From contig JALNYO010000003.1 of assembly GCA_023229765.1 (NCBI GenBank), positions 1-64,000 of the forward strand: DNA of 64,000 nt. The letters run 5' to 3'. This document shows positions 16,187 to 24,699 of the stretch, in pieces; the first letter of the stretch is position 1; each line of letters opens with the position of its first letter. The position numbers and the translations under genes were made by a program. This DNA is from Syntrophales bacterium. GTDB lineage: Bacteria > Desulfobacterota > Syntrophia > Syntrophales > UBA5619. Below the pieces are notes generated by a model. That model saw only the letters and a list, made by a program, of their open reading frames with translations, was not told the DNA's origin and ran no database searches.

Positions 16187-17710
16187 TTACTGAGCCTTTA
16201 CCGATATGGCGGGAGCATCGGCTTTGGCATGAATATACTGAAGATAATTAGTCGCCGAGACGTCCATCTTCTTGAAAAACGGCTGGGAGTAAATACCCAT
16301 GAAGAAGATGAAAAAAACTATCAGCACGAGAATGGTTATTTCCCGCTTGTTGATATCCTTTAATTTCCGATTTTCCTCTTTCTTTATCTCCCCGTACATG
16401 ACGCGCTGAAACATCCAGAGCATATACACGGCGCCGAGAACAACCCCGGTAGTTGCGATAACGCCGAAGCTCACGTTGCTGCGAAAGGTTCCCAGCAAGA
16501 TGAGAAACTCGCCGACAAAGCCGTTGGTGCCCGGCAGGGCGATCGAGGACAAGGTGATGATCAGGAAGAATACGGCAAATATCGGCATGGTTTTGGCGAG
16601 TCCGCCGAACTCGGCGATCATCCGCGTATGTCTTCTTTCATAGATCATGCCTACCGCGAGGAAGAGGCCGCCGGTGCTGATCCCGTGGTTCAGCATCTGG
16701 TACATGCCGCCCTCCAGGCCCTGCATGTTGAAGGCAAAGAGGCCAAGCATCACGTAGCCAAGATGGCTGACCGAGGAATAGGCGATGAGCCTTTTTAAGT
16801 CGCTCTGCATGATGCACATGATCGCCCCATAGACAATCCCGATGAGGGCAAGGATGGAGAGGATCGGCGCCGCGGCGAAGGCTGCCTGCGGGAACAGCGG
16901 AATGGCGAATCTCAGAAATCCGTACGTCCCCATCTTCAGCATGACCCCGGCCAGGATAACGCTGCCCGCGGTCGGCGCCTCGGTATGAGCGTCCGGCAGC
17001 CAGGTGTGAAACGGGAACATCGGCACCTTGATCGCAAAGGAAAGGGCGAAGGCGGCAAAGAGCCAGTACTGTTTCGCAAGCGGGATATTCGCCTTGTAGA
17101 GTTCAAGCAGGTTGAAGGTGTAGGAACCGGACTCGGCGCCGTAATGGAAATAGAGGGCCATGATCGCCAGCAGCATCAGCACGCTGCCCGCCATCGTGTA
17201 GAGGAAGAACTTTACCGCCGCGTAGATCCGGCGAGGCCCGCCCCAGACGCCGATCAGCAGATACATCGGCACCAGCATCAGTTCCCAGAATATGTAGAAA
17301 AGCACGAGATCAAGCGCGCAGAGCGCCCCGACCAGCGCCGTTTCCAAAATCAAAAAGGCGAAGTAGTATTCCTTTACCTTGTCTTTGATGGCATCCCAGG
17401 ATGACAGTACGCAAATCACCGTCAGGAAGGTGGTGAGCATCACCAGCAGCATGCTGAAACCATCGATTCCCAGATTATAGCTGATGCCGAGCTCCGGAAA
17501 CCAGGAGATGTTTTCCGTGAACTGCATTCCGGCGGTCGTTTCGTCAAAACTGAAAAAGAGCGGCAGAGAAAGCGCAAATTCGATGATCGTCCAGACAAGC
17601 GTCAATCCCTTTGTCAGCGCGGGGTTGTTTCGCGGCAGCAGCATTACGACGATGGCCCCGGCCAGTGGGAGAAAAATGAGTACGCTCAAAAGGGGATATG
17701 TCATGTTCAT
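16187..17710 (-). CDS. nuoM: Complex I subunit NuoM
   Basis: A 507-residue antiporter-like membrane subunit. Family markers are FYIFWELMLVPMYLLIGVWG, the helix with AAVKFFLYTMAGSVLML, and KVPMFPFHTWLPDAHTEAPT. The glutamate in WELMLVPM and the lysine in AVKFF are the proton-channel residues conserved across NuoL/M/N. Two ATGs six bases apart (17710 and 17704) are possible starts. It is 56 bases downstream of nuoL. Confidence 0.95.
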   Translation of the reverse strand: MNMTYPLLSVLIFLPLAGAIVVMLLPRNNPALTKGLTLVWTIIEFALSLPLFFSFDETTAGMQFTENISWFPELGISYNLGIDGFSMLLVMLTTFLTVICVLSSWDAIKDKVKEYYFAFLILETALVGALCALDLVLFYIFWELMLVPMYLLIGVWGGPRRIYAAVKFFLYTMAGSVLMLLAIMALYFHYGAESGSYTFNLLELYKANIPLAKQYWLFAAFALSFAIKVPMFPFHTWLPDAHTEAPTAGSVILAGVMLKMGTYGFLRFAIPLFPQAAFAAAPILSILALIGIVYGAIMCIMQSDLKRLIAYSSVSHLGYVMLGLFAFNMQGLEGGMYQMLNHGISTGGLFLAVGMIYERRHTRMIAEFGGLAKTMPIFAVFFLIITLSSIALPGTNGFVGEFLILLGTFRSNVSFGVIATTGVVLGAVYMLWMFQRVMYGEIKKEENRKLKDINKREITILVLIVFFIFFMGIYSQPFFKKMDVSATNYLQYIHAKADAPAISVKAQ

Positions 17711-17766
17711 TCACCAATCCAGTATAATAAAATAAAAAAACATCTGTTCAATGTTGACCAAACGCC

Positions 17767-19755
17767 TTAAAAAAGTGGCGCAAAGACGATATAGCCGACG
17801 ACGATAATTGCCCCGAGAATCATGCCGAACGCATACTGCTGCACGACGCCGGATTCAAACTTACGCAAATGACCGCCGGCCCATTGCAGGAAATTTCCCG
17901 TACCGTTGACGATTCCTTCGATGATCCCGATATCCACGACCTTTAGGAGGAACGCCCCCGCTTTCAGAATCCCTCGGACAAAAACAAAATCGTATAGTTC
18001 GTCAACGTAGTATTTGTTATTGACAACCTTAAAGAGGCCCGGAAACGCCGCCGTGAACTTTTCGGGGAGTTTCGTATTGCTGACATAGAGCCAATAGGCG
18101 ATGAGGATGCCGATCAGTGCGGTTACAACCGAGGCGACCATGAGGGTCATTTCCAGAGAAGCTTCGCCAGCCGCCTCCGCTCCGGAAGCCCAGGCGCTGC
18201 TGATGAGACTAAAGCTGGCTGCCGCCGCTTCCGAATGGGCTGTTCCTCCGCCCAGCACCGGGGCAAGGAATTGGTCAAAAAGATTGGTCCCTCCGAGGAT
18301 GTGGGGTATCCCGACATAACCGCCGGCAATGGCCAAAAAGGCCAGGATCATCAGCGGAACGGTCATCACCTTCGGCGATTCATGAATGTGGTGCTTGATC
18401 TCCTCCGGGACGTGGCTTTCGCCGTAGAAAACCCTGAAGAGGAGTCGGAACATGTAAAAAGCCGTCATTCCGGCGGTAAGCGCGGCCAGAAACCAGATCA
18501 GGATATGGCCGTGCGGGGAGCTGAAGGCCTTCCAGAGGATCTCATCCTTGCTGAAAAAGCCGGAAAATCCCGGGATGCCGGCGATCGCCAGGCAGGCGAT
18601 AAAAAATGTCCAGAAGGTGACAGGAATCTTTTTTCTCAGTCCGCCCATTTTTCGCATGTCCAGCTCGCCGCTCATCGCGTGCATGATGCTGCCGGCCCCG
18701 AGGAAGAGCAGCCCCTTGAAAAAGGCGTGGGTCATCAGGTGGAAGATGCCGGCGGAATAAGCGCCGACGCCGACGGCGACAAACATGTAGCCGAGCTGAC
18801 TGATCGTCGAGTAGGCAAGCACCTTCTTGATATCGTACTGCGCAAAGCCGATCGTTGCCGCGAAAAACGCCGTCAAAACGCCGATTATTGCGACGATCAT
18901 CATCGTGTCGGGGGCCATGCTGTAGAGAAAATTGAGACGGGCGATCATATAGACCCCGGCTGTCACCATCGTTGCCGCATGGATGAGGGAGCTAACCGGC
19001 GTAGGACCTTCCATTGCGTCCGGGAGCCAGACATAAAGGGGAAGCTGCGCGGACTTGCCCACGGCGCCGACAAAAAACAGGAAGGTTATTATACTGACCA
19101 AGCTCCCGTTGAGGAGGTGGGCGTTAGTTTTTATTTCTCCGAAATTAAGCGTCCAGACGCCCTGTGCGCCGAGGCTCAAAAAAATCAGGAAGATCCCCAA
19201 AAGAAAGCCGAAGTCTCCGATCCTGTTGACAATAAAGGCCTTTTTCCCGGCATCCGACGCGGAGTCCTTCTGATACCAGAAGCCGATCAGCAGATATGAA
19301 GAGAGCCCGACCCCCTCCCAGCCGACAAACATCATCAGCAGGTTGTTGCCGGTAACCAGCACGAGCATCATGAAGACAAAAAGGTTAAGCTCTACAAAAA
19401 ACCGCTTGATGCCGGGATCGTGCGCCATGTAGCCGATCGAATAAACGTGGATAAGAAAGCCAACGCCGGTGACTGTAAGGGACATGACCAGGGAAAGCGC
19501 GTCAATTTTGAATCCCAGCGGTACGTAAAGTTCCCCGGAGGAGATCCAGTTGTAAATATTGATTTCGAATACCCTCGCTGCCGCGGGCATCTGAAGAAAT
19601 TCGATAAAGATGGCGACGGAGGTGAGAAAGGAGAGAAACACCGCCAGGCAGGCGATCCAGGAAACTGCGCCCTTGGACATTTTGGCGCCGAAAAAACCAT
19701 TGAAAATGAATCCAATTGCCGGGAAAAGTGGTATCAGCCAGATGTAGTCAGCCAT
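17767..19755 (-). CDS. nuoL: Complex I subunit NuoL
   Basis: A 662-residue antiporter-like subunit, the most distal pump module, with about 16 helices and the C-terminal lateral-helix region. Seen are GWEGVGLSSYLLIGFWY, KSAQLPLYVWLPDAMEGPTP, SSLIHAATMVTAGVYM, and the C-terminal KYYVDELYDFVFV that is typical of full-length NuoL. Start ATG 19755 (MADYIWLIPLFPAIG) has AAAGGAAAG just upstream. It follows nuoK after 84 bases. Confidence 0.95.
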   Translation of the reverse strand: MADYIWLIPLFPAIGFIFNGFFGAKMSKGAVSWIACLAVFLSFLTSVAIFIEFLQMPAAARVFEINIYNWISSGELYVPLGFKIDALSLVMSLTVTGVGFLIHVYSIGYMAHDPGIKRFFVELNLFVFMMLVLVTGNNLLMMFVGWEGVGLSSYLLIGFWYQKDSASDAGKKAFIVNRIGDFGFLLGIFLIFLSLGAQGVWTLNFGEIKTNAHLLNGSLVSIITFLFFVGAVGKSAQLPLYVWLPDAMEGPTPVSSLIHAATMVTAGVYMIARLNFLYSMAPDTMMIVAIIGVLTAFFAATIGFAQYDIKKVLAYSTISQLGYMFVAVGVGAYSAGIFHLMTHAFFKGLLFLGAGSIMHAMSGELDMRKMGGLRKKIPVTFWTFFIACLAIAGIPGFSGFFSKDEILWKAFSSPHGHILIWFLAALTAGMTAFYMFRLLFRVFYGESHVPEEIKHHIHESPKVMTVPLMILAFLAIAGGYVGIPHILGGTNLFDQFLAPVLGGGTAHSEAAAASFSLISSAWASGAEAAGEASLEMTLMVASVVTALIGILIAYWLYVSNTKLPEKFTAAFPGLFKVVNNKYYVDELYDFVFVRGILKAGAFLLKVVDIGIIEGIVNGTGNFLQWAGGHLRKFESGVVQQYAFGMILGAIIVVGYIVFAPLF

Positions 19756-19839
19756 TTATCTTTCCTTTTTTAAAAAGCGTTGTTAAAAAATTTTACTCCC
19801 GCAGTCCTTCTCATTCCAGCCACAAGGGGCAACGCCCGC

Positions 19840-20151
19840 TCAGCCCTTCAGGAGGCTTGCCTCATCAGCATTGACGGCGCCCCTGATCCGGAAGAGCATT
19901 ACAAAAATGGCCAGACCAACCGCTGCCTCGACGGCAGCTACCGTCATCACGAAAAAAACAAACACCGAGCCGTCCATTGAGGAAAAGGCGTTGCCGGAGG
20001 AGATGAAAACCAGGTTGACGGCGTTCAGCATCAGCTCTATCGACATGAAAATGACGATCGCGTTTTTGCGGGTAATGGCGCCGATTGCCCCGATTACAAA
20101 GACGATGGCGCTTAAGATGTAACAGTAACTTGCTGGAATTTCCTGCAACAT
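19840..20151 (-). CDS. nuoK: Complex I subunit NuoK
   Basis: A 103-residue, three-helix membrane subunit. The conserved FMSIELMLNAVNLVF with its membrane glutamate is present, followed by a second glutamate in TVAAVEAAVGLAIFVMLFR; both lie on the central proton axis. Length is normal. The start ATG at 20151 has CAGGAGTT upstream. Confidence 0.95.
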   Translation of the reverse strand: MLQEIPASYCYILSAIVFVIGAIGAITRKNAIVIFMSIELMLNAVNLVFISSGNAFSSMDGSVFVFFVMTVAAVEAAVGLAIFVMLFRIRGAVNADEASLLKG

Positions 20152-20208
20152 GTCTAACTCCTGTCGGTATGTTTGATTAGCAACGGCGCCCCTAAGTTAT
20201 CCCGTGCA

Positions 20209-20748
20209 TCATTTGCTTTTCCGGGAAAGAACAACGGCCCCGATAATCCCTACCAGTAGAAGAATCGAGGCGATCTCGAACGGGAAAAGGTACTGACCGT
20301 AAAGCAGGGTTCCGACTGTTTTTGCGTTTCCCAGGCTGGTCACCGCCTCTGCCGGGTAAGAGCCGATTTTCGCTGTGGTCTGATAAAAAAGGGCGCCGAA
20401 GATCAGCTCGAGCAGAAGAATTATCACCGCCAATGACCAGGCCGCCTTTTTCGTGAAGTTCATGGAGATTTTTTTCTGTTCACTCTGCGCGCCGTTATCG
20501 AGGCTGACCATCATGATGACAAAGAGGATCAGCATCATGATCGCGCCGGCATAAACCATAACCTGCGCCACCGCGATGAACTGGGCATTCAGAAGCAGGT
20601 AAATGACGGCCATTGCGAAGAAGGTCAGGATCATCCACAGGGCGCTGTGGACGGGATTTTTTCTTGTCGTCATAAGCAGAGACGAGACGATAACCACAAG
20701 CGCCGCAACGAAAAAAACAATCAATTTGAAACTTATTGCACCCATCAT
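20209..20748 (-). CDS. nuoJ: Complex I subunit NuoJ
   Basis: A 179-residue five-helix membrane subunit. The third helix region with QVMVYAGAIMMLILFVIMM is diagnostic of NuoJ, whose helix bends during turnover. Its ATG overlaps the nuoI stop (ATGA), so the two are translationally coupled. Confidence 0.95.
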   Translation of the reverse strand: MMGAISFKLIVFFVAALVVIVSSLLMTTRKNPVHSALWMILTFFAMAVIYLLLNAQFIAVAQVMVYAGAIMMLILFVIMMVSLDNGAQSEQKKISMNFTKKAAWSLAVIILLLELIFGALFYQTTAKIGSYPAEAVTSLGNAKTVGTLLYGQYLFPFEIASILLLVGIIGAVVLSRKSK

Positions 20749-21155
20749 CCTATCCTTTTTGCGGAAAGCAGGCTCTCTTTCGTCAGTTTAAAATCAGCCC
20801 GTGAATAGTGTATGAATTCATAATCCCCGCCCAGTCTGATCGCGTTTACCGGACACGCCTCCTGGCAGAATCCGCAAAAGACGCACCGCAGGGCGTCAAT
20901 ATCATAGCTCCCCGGGTAGCGCGTGCCATCCTCCCGCTCCTTGATTTCCAGCTTGATGCAGTGAGAAGGGCAGACGGCGACGCACAGGCCGCAGGCGACG
21001 CACGCCGTTTCTCCCTGATCATTCTTTTCGAAATAGTGCATGCCCCGCCAGCGTGGCGAGACAGCCCTTTTCTCTTCCGGGTAGCGGATCGTCACCGGCT
21101 TCGAGAAAAAGACCTTTAACGTTAACTTGAGACCTTTCAGCAGCGGAATTATCAT
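20745..21155 (-). CDS. nuoI: Complex I subunit NuoI, two [4Fe-4S] clusters
   Basis: A 136-residue ferredoxin-like subunit. The two cluster motifs are CVACGLCVAVCPSHC and CVFCGFCQEACPVNAI, giving the N6a/N6b clusters that pass electrons to NuoB. The chain has a short hydrophobic/basic N-terminus (MIIPLLKGLKLTLKVFFSKP) that docks on the membrane arm. Four-base overlap with nuoJ. Confidence 0.95.
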   Translation of the reverse strand: MIIPLLKGLKLTLKVFFSKPVTIRYPEEKRAVSPRWRGMHYFEKNDQGETACVACGLCVAVCPSHCIKLEIKEREDGTRYPGSYDIDALRCVFCGFCQEACPVNAIRLGGDYEFIHYSRADFKLTKESLLSAKRIG

Positions 21156-21169
21156 AAAAATTGCCTCAT

Positions 21170-22156
21170 CTATCTAAGCGCTACAATTAAAGCGGTGACA
21201 ACGACATTGGCGAGCGCCGCCGGGAAAAGGAACTTCCAGCCCAGCTTCATGATATGGTCATACCTCATACGCGGGAAGGTGCCCCTGATCCAGATGAAGA
21301 TAAACACCATCGCAAATGTTTTTCCGATGAACCATACCGGGCCCGGCAGGAAAGGGCCGAGCCAGCCGCCAAAGAAGAGGGTAATCGTCAGGGCGGCAAC
21401 CGTGACCAGATGCGCGTATTCGGCGATCATGAACAGGGCGAATTTCATCGAGCTGTACTCGACGTTGAAGCCGCAGGCAAGCTCGCTTTCTGATTCCGGC
21501 ATGTCAAACGGCGTGCGGTTGATCTCGGCCAGCGCCGCGACAACATAGAGCAGAAACGCAAACGGCTGGTAGAGAATGAACCAGCCATCTCTCTGCGCTT
21601 CGACAATCTGCGTCAGGCGCAACGAACCGGCAAGGATGATCGTGCCGATGAGGATGAGCCCCAAGGCCACCTCGTAGCTAATCATCTGCGCCGCAGCCCG
21701 GAGCGAGCCCAATACGGCGTACTTGTTGTTTGAAGCCCAGCCGCCGAGGACAATGCCGTACTCTCCCAGGGTGCCCAGCGCGAAGATGTAGAGAAGGCCG
21801 ATGTCAATGTCGGCAATGACCAGTTTAACTTCGCGGCCCCAAATGGTGAAGCTGTCGCCGAAAGGGATGACGGCGAACATCGAAAGGGCTGTGACGAACG
21901 TGATCATCGGGGCGAGCACATAAACCGTCTTGTCGGCATTTGTGGGAATAATGTCCTCTTTGACAAAGGATTTTATCCCGTCCGCGATCGGCTGCAGCAG
22001 CCCCCAGGGGCCTACCCGGTTGGGGCCGAGCCTGACCTGAAGGTAACCGAGGAACTTGCGTTCGATCAAGGTCAGGTAGGCGACGCACAGCATGAGGATG
22101 GTCACGACCACCACGATTTTTATCAGAGATTCGAGGGTGTAGTAGTAAGGTTCCAT
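21170..22156 (-). CDS. nuoH: Complex I subunit NuoH
   Basis: A 328-residue membrane subunit that forms the quinone chamber together with NuoB and NuoD. The family motif RLGPNRVGPWGLLQPIADG and the acidic loop EINRTPFDMPESESEL followed by GFNVEYSS are intact. It follows nuoG after 109 bases, the largest gap in the operon; nothing notable was seen in that gap. Confidence 0.95.
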   Translation of the reverse strand: MEPYYYTLESLIKIVVVVTILMLCVAYLTLIERKFLGYLQVRLGPNRVGPWGLLQPIADGIKSFVKEDIIPTNADKTVYVLAPMITFVTALSMFAVIPFGDSFTIWGREVKLVIADIDIGLLYIFALGTLGEYGIVLGGWASNNKYAVLGSLRAAAQMISYEVALGLILIGTIILAGSLRLTQIVEAQRDGWFILYQPFAFLLYVVAALAEINRTPFDMPESESELACGFNVEYSSMKFALFMIAEYAHLVTVAALTITLFFGGWLGPFLPGPVWFIGKTFAMVFIFIWIRGTFPRMRYDHIMKLGWKFLFPAALANVVVTALIVALR

Positions 22157-22265
22157 TTTCAGCCCTTGGAAAAGAGTTGCGTCCGCCGCCCAGGAACAAC
22201 GATCTTGTTGTCTTGCCTGGCGAGGGAGCTTTTTTTATGTTCAGAAACTTCTTTTTTCTTCACAA

Positions 22266-24683
22266 TCATGCCTTTTTTACGGCAACATCGTTTACCTTGG
22301 CCGGTCGCGCAAAGAGGGAAAGCATTTCGCCATGTTTACTGAAAAGAACGCACTCCAGCGAACCCTTCCGGATGCCCTTTTTGACGACAACCGGGCTGGT
22401 CGCTGCCCCGGCGTCTCCCGCAAGCGCGACGACATCTCCGGTAGATACATTCAGTTCAGCTGCATCCTCGGGGGATATCCGCAACAGATCGGTCTGAACT
22501 CGCCCAACGCCTTCTCCATAAACCGTCATGTCGGAGAGATGGTGATTCATGAACAGATCGCGGAGGATCAGCTTGTACCTGCCGGTGTCTTTATGAGCAG
22601 GCTGGTTGGCTTCTCCACTGCTAAATTTGGCAAAGGCCGGTTTGTCGGTTTTTACAGCCAGCGTTTCAACCCCGTCCCCACCTTTTGCAAACAGACCGGC
22701 GAGGCGAATTTCAGCGGCAACGCTTTGGGAATTTTCATAACTCTTTCCGCCCAGAAGCCCGAGCAGGCTGTTGAGGAAGTCGAACCCGGCGGATGGCCCG
22801 CTGCACGCCTTATGCACAGTGCTTACGGCGCCGTTTCCCGAGATGAAGGAGCCATCCTTCTCGGCAAAGCCGGCGGAAGGGATGACGATGCTGGCGCTGT
22901 CCATAACCCTGGTCGGCAATATATCGCAAACGGCTACAAACTCCTGCCGGGCGAGAGATTTTTTCACTAGTTCGCCGTTCAGATACTGGAAGGGGTCGTC
23001 TTCATAGAGAAAGATTCCGGAGATGCCGGAATTGTCCAGGAGACTGTCCGGGGCGGCCATTTCCTTCAGCAGCGAAACGGCGCCGAGGGCGTTTGCCTGC
23101 AGTGCAGCCGCCATGACGAGTCCCCGTTCCGGGAGACCCTTCAGCAGGCAGAAATTCAAAAGCGCAGTCAGACTCGCCTCATTATCCGTGATCCCGGAGG
23201 CGAAAATTACACAGACGCTGTCGGCATCGGCAATAAGCTGATACGCCTTATTGATCAGGCCGGCGTCAACGCCGCCCGGGGTCTGCAATGCTTCTGCCGA
23301 AATTCCGGAAAGCGACTGTTTTAATTCTGCAAAACCGGCAAATGTTTCGGCAGTTTTATCGTGTTTGCCGTCCTCGAGGAGCCGGGCGGAAAGTGCGTTG
23401 AAAATCCCGGCGTCACTCCCCGGAAGTGCCTGCAGATGGGCGCTGGCAATGCGGGCGAGCGAATTGTCAAGGGGGTCAATGCTCACAATCCGGGCGCCGG
23501 TGAATTTTACCGCCTCTCTGACCTTGTTGGCGAGCAGATGGTTGTTGATCAGCAAATCGGCGCCGGCAACGACGATTGTTTTGCAGCTCTTGATCTTTTC
23601 GTAATCATAAACCGGGCTTATCCCCATGCGCGCAAAGGCGGAGGCGACTTTCCCGGTATGATAAGCCGCAGCAGAAGCGATCTGGGAATTTTTGAGCGTA
23701 GAGGCGATTTTGGAGATGAGAAACAGCTCTTCGTTGGTGGCCCGGGGAGAAACGATAAACCCGACGCCCTTGCCTTCCGCAGAGAGTTTCTTCATGTTTT
23801 CCGCTGTATAGCTCAACGCCTCTTCTTTTGTGAGCGTCTTTTTCTGATTGCCCTGATAGGGTTCCCGGAGCCGCTGGTCGCTGTTGACGAAATCATAACC
23901 GAAACGCCCCCTTACGCAAAGCGAATCATTATTGGGCGGGAGATTTTTCTCGGTGACGACCTTGGTTATGATCTTTCCGTCCACGACGTTCAACGTTAAC
24001 TGGCAGCCAAAGCCGCAGTGGGGACAGGTTGTCTCTATCCGCTGGCTTTGCCATGTTCTTGCTTTAACCGGGCTCAACTTTTCGGTCAGGGCGCCGACCG
24101 GACAGACCGAGAGGCACTCCCCGCAGGAGATGCAGTCGCCCGCGTCGCTGGCCGCGATCCTTGCTTCAAAGCCGTTGCCGACGATATCGATTGCTGCCCG
24201 TCCCGATACCTCCCGGCAGGCGTTAAAGCAGCGGCCGCAGAGGACGCACCGCGCCTCCCAGTAGCGGATAAGCGGCGTCGCGTATTCTTCCCGGTGATCC
24301 TTGCGAACGGCTTCGTACTCGGCTTTTTCGATTTTGTGCTCATAGGAGATGTTCTGAAGCTGACATTCCCCGCCCTTGTCGCATTGGGGGCAGTCGAGCG
24401 GGTGCGAGGTGAGGATCAGTTGCAAAAACTGCTGCCTCATCCTGAACAGCTTATCGGACTGGATCGTAACCTTGATGCCTGCAAGCGCCGGGGTTGTACA
24501 GGCGGTCATCGGCTTGTCGTAACCGTCCACCTCGACGAGGCAAAGGCGGCAGGAGCCGATGGGAAAAAGTTTTTCATGAAAACAGAAGGTAGGTATGTAG
24601 ATGCCGCTTGCGCGAGCCGCCTCGAGGATCGTTTTCCCCTCCTCGGTAAAAACTTCTTTTCCATCTATAATCAAGCTAATCAT
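22266..24683 (-). CDS. nuoG: Complex I subunit NuoG
   Basis: An 805-residue iron-sulfur subunit. From the N-terminus: a [2Fe-2S] domain with C34, C45, C48, C62; the His/Cys cluster H94, C98, C101, C107; two ferredoxin-type [4Fe-4S] sites (C146/149/152/156 and C184/187/190/194); then CPHCGFGC at 220-227, the N7-like cluster of the molybdopterin oxidoreductase fold that fills the rest. The paired ferredoxin sites are formate-dehydrogenase/hydrogenase-like and give more cluster capacity than the E. coli subunit. In this operon NuoG would receive electrons from the unusual F* protein directly upstream, since no NuoE is encoded. Confidence 0.93.
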   Translation of the reverse strand: MISLIIDGKEVFTEEGKTILEAARASGIYIPTFCFHEKLFPIGSCRLCLVEVDGYDKPMTACTTPALAGIKVTIQSDKLFRMRQQFLQLILTSHPLDCPQCDKGGECQLQNISYEHKIEKAEYEAVRKDHREEYATPLIRYWEARCVLCGRCFNACREVSGRAAIDIVGNGFEARIAASDAGDCISCGECLSVCPVGALTEKLSPVKARTWQSQRIETTCPHCGFGCQLTLNVVDGKIITKVVTEKNLPPNNDSLCVRGRFGYDFVNSDQRLREPYQGNQKKTLTKEEALSYTAENMKKLSAEGKGVGFIVSPRATNEELFLISKIASTLKNSQIASAAAYHTGKVASAFARMGISPVYDYEKIKSCKTIVVAGADLLINNHLLANKVREAVKFTGARIVSIDPLDNSLARIASAHLQALPGSDAGIFNALSARLLEDGKHDKTAETFAGFAELKQSLSGISAEALQTPGGVDAGLINKAYQLIADADSVCVIFASGITDNEASLTALLNFCLLKGLPERGLVMAAALQANALGAVSLLKEMAAPDSLLDNSGISGIFLYEDDPFQYLNGELVKKSLARQEFVAVCDILPTRVMDSASIVIPSAGFAEKDGSFISGNGAVSTVHKACSGPSAGFDFLNSLLGLLGGKSYENSQSVAAEIRLAGLFAKGGDGVETLAVKTDKPAFAKFSSGEANQPAHKDTGRYKLILRDLFMNHHLSDMTVYGEGVGRVQTDLLRISPEDAAELNVSTGDVVALAGDAGAATSPVVVKKGIRKGSLECVLFSKHGEMLSLFARPAKVNDVAVKKA

Positions 24684-24699
24684 ATCTTTTCCTTACCGT

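Noticed and set aside
18235..19299. Long plus-strand open frame opposite nuoL
   Set aside because: It is antisense to a clear nuoL gene, has no ribosome-binding site and its composition follows from the GC-rich codon pattern of nuoL.
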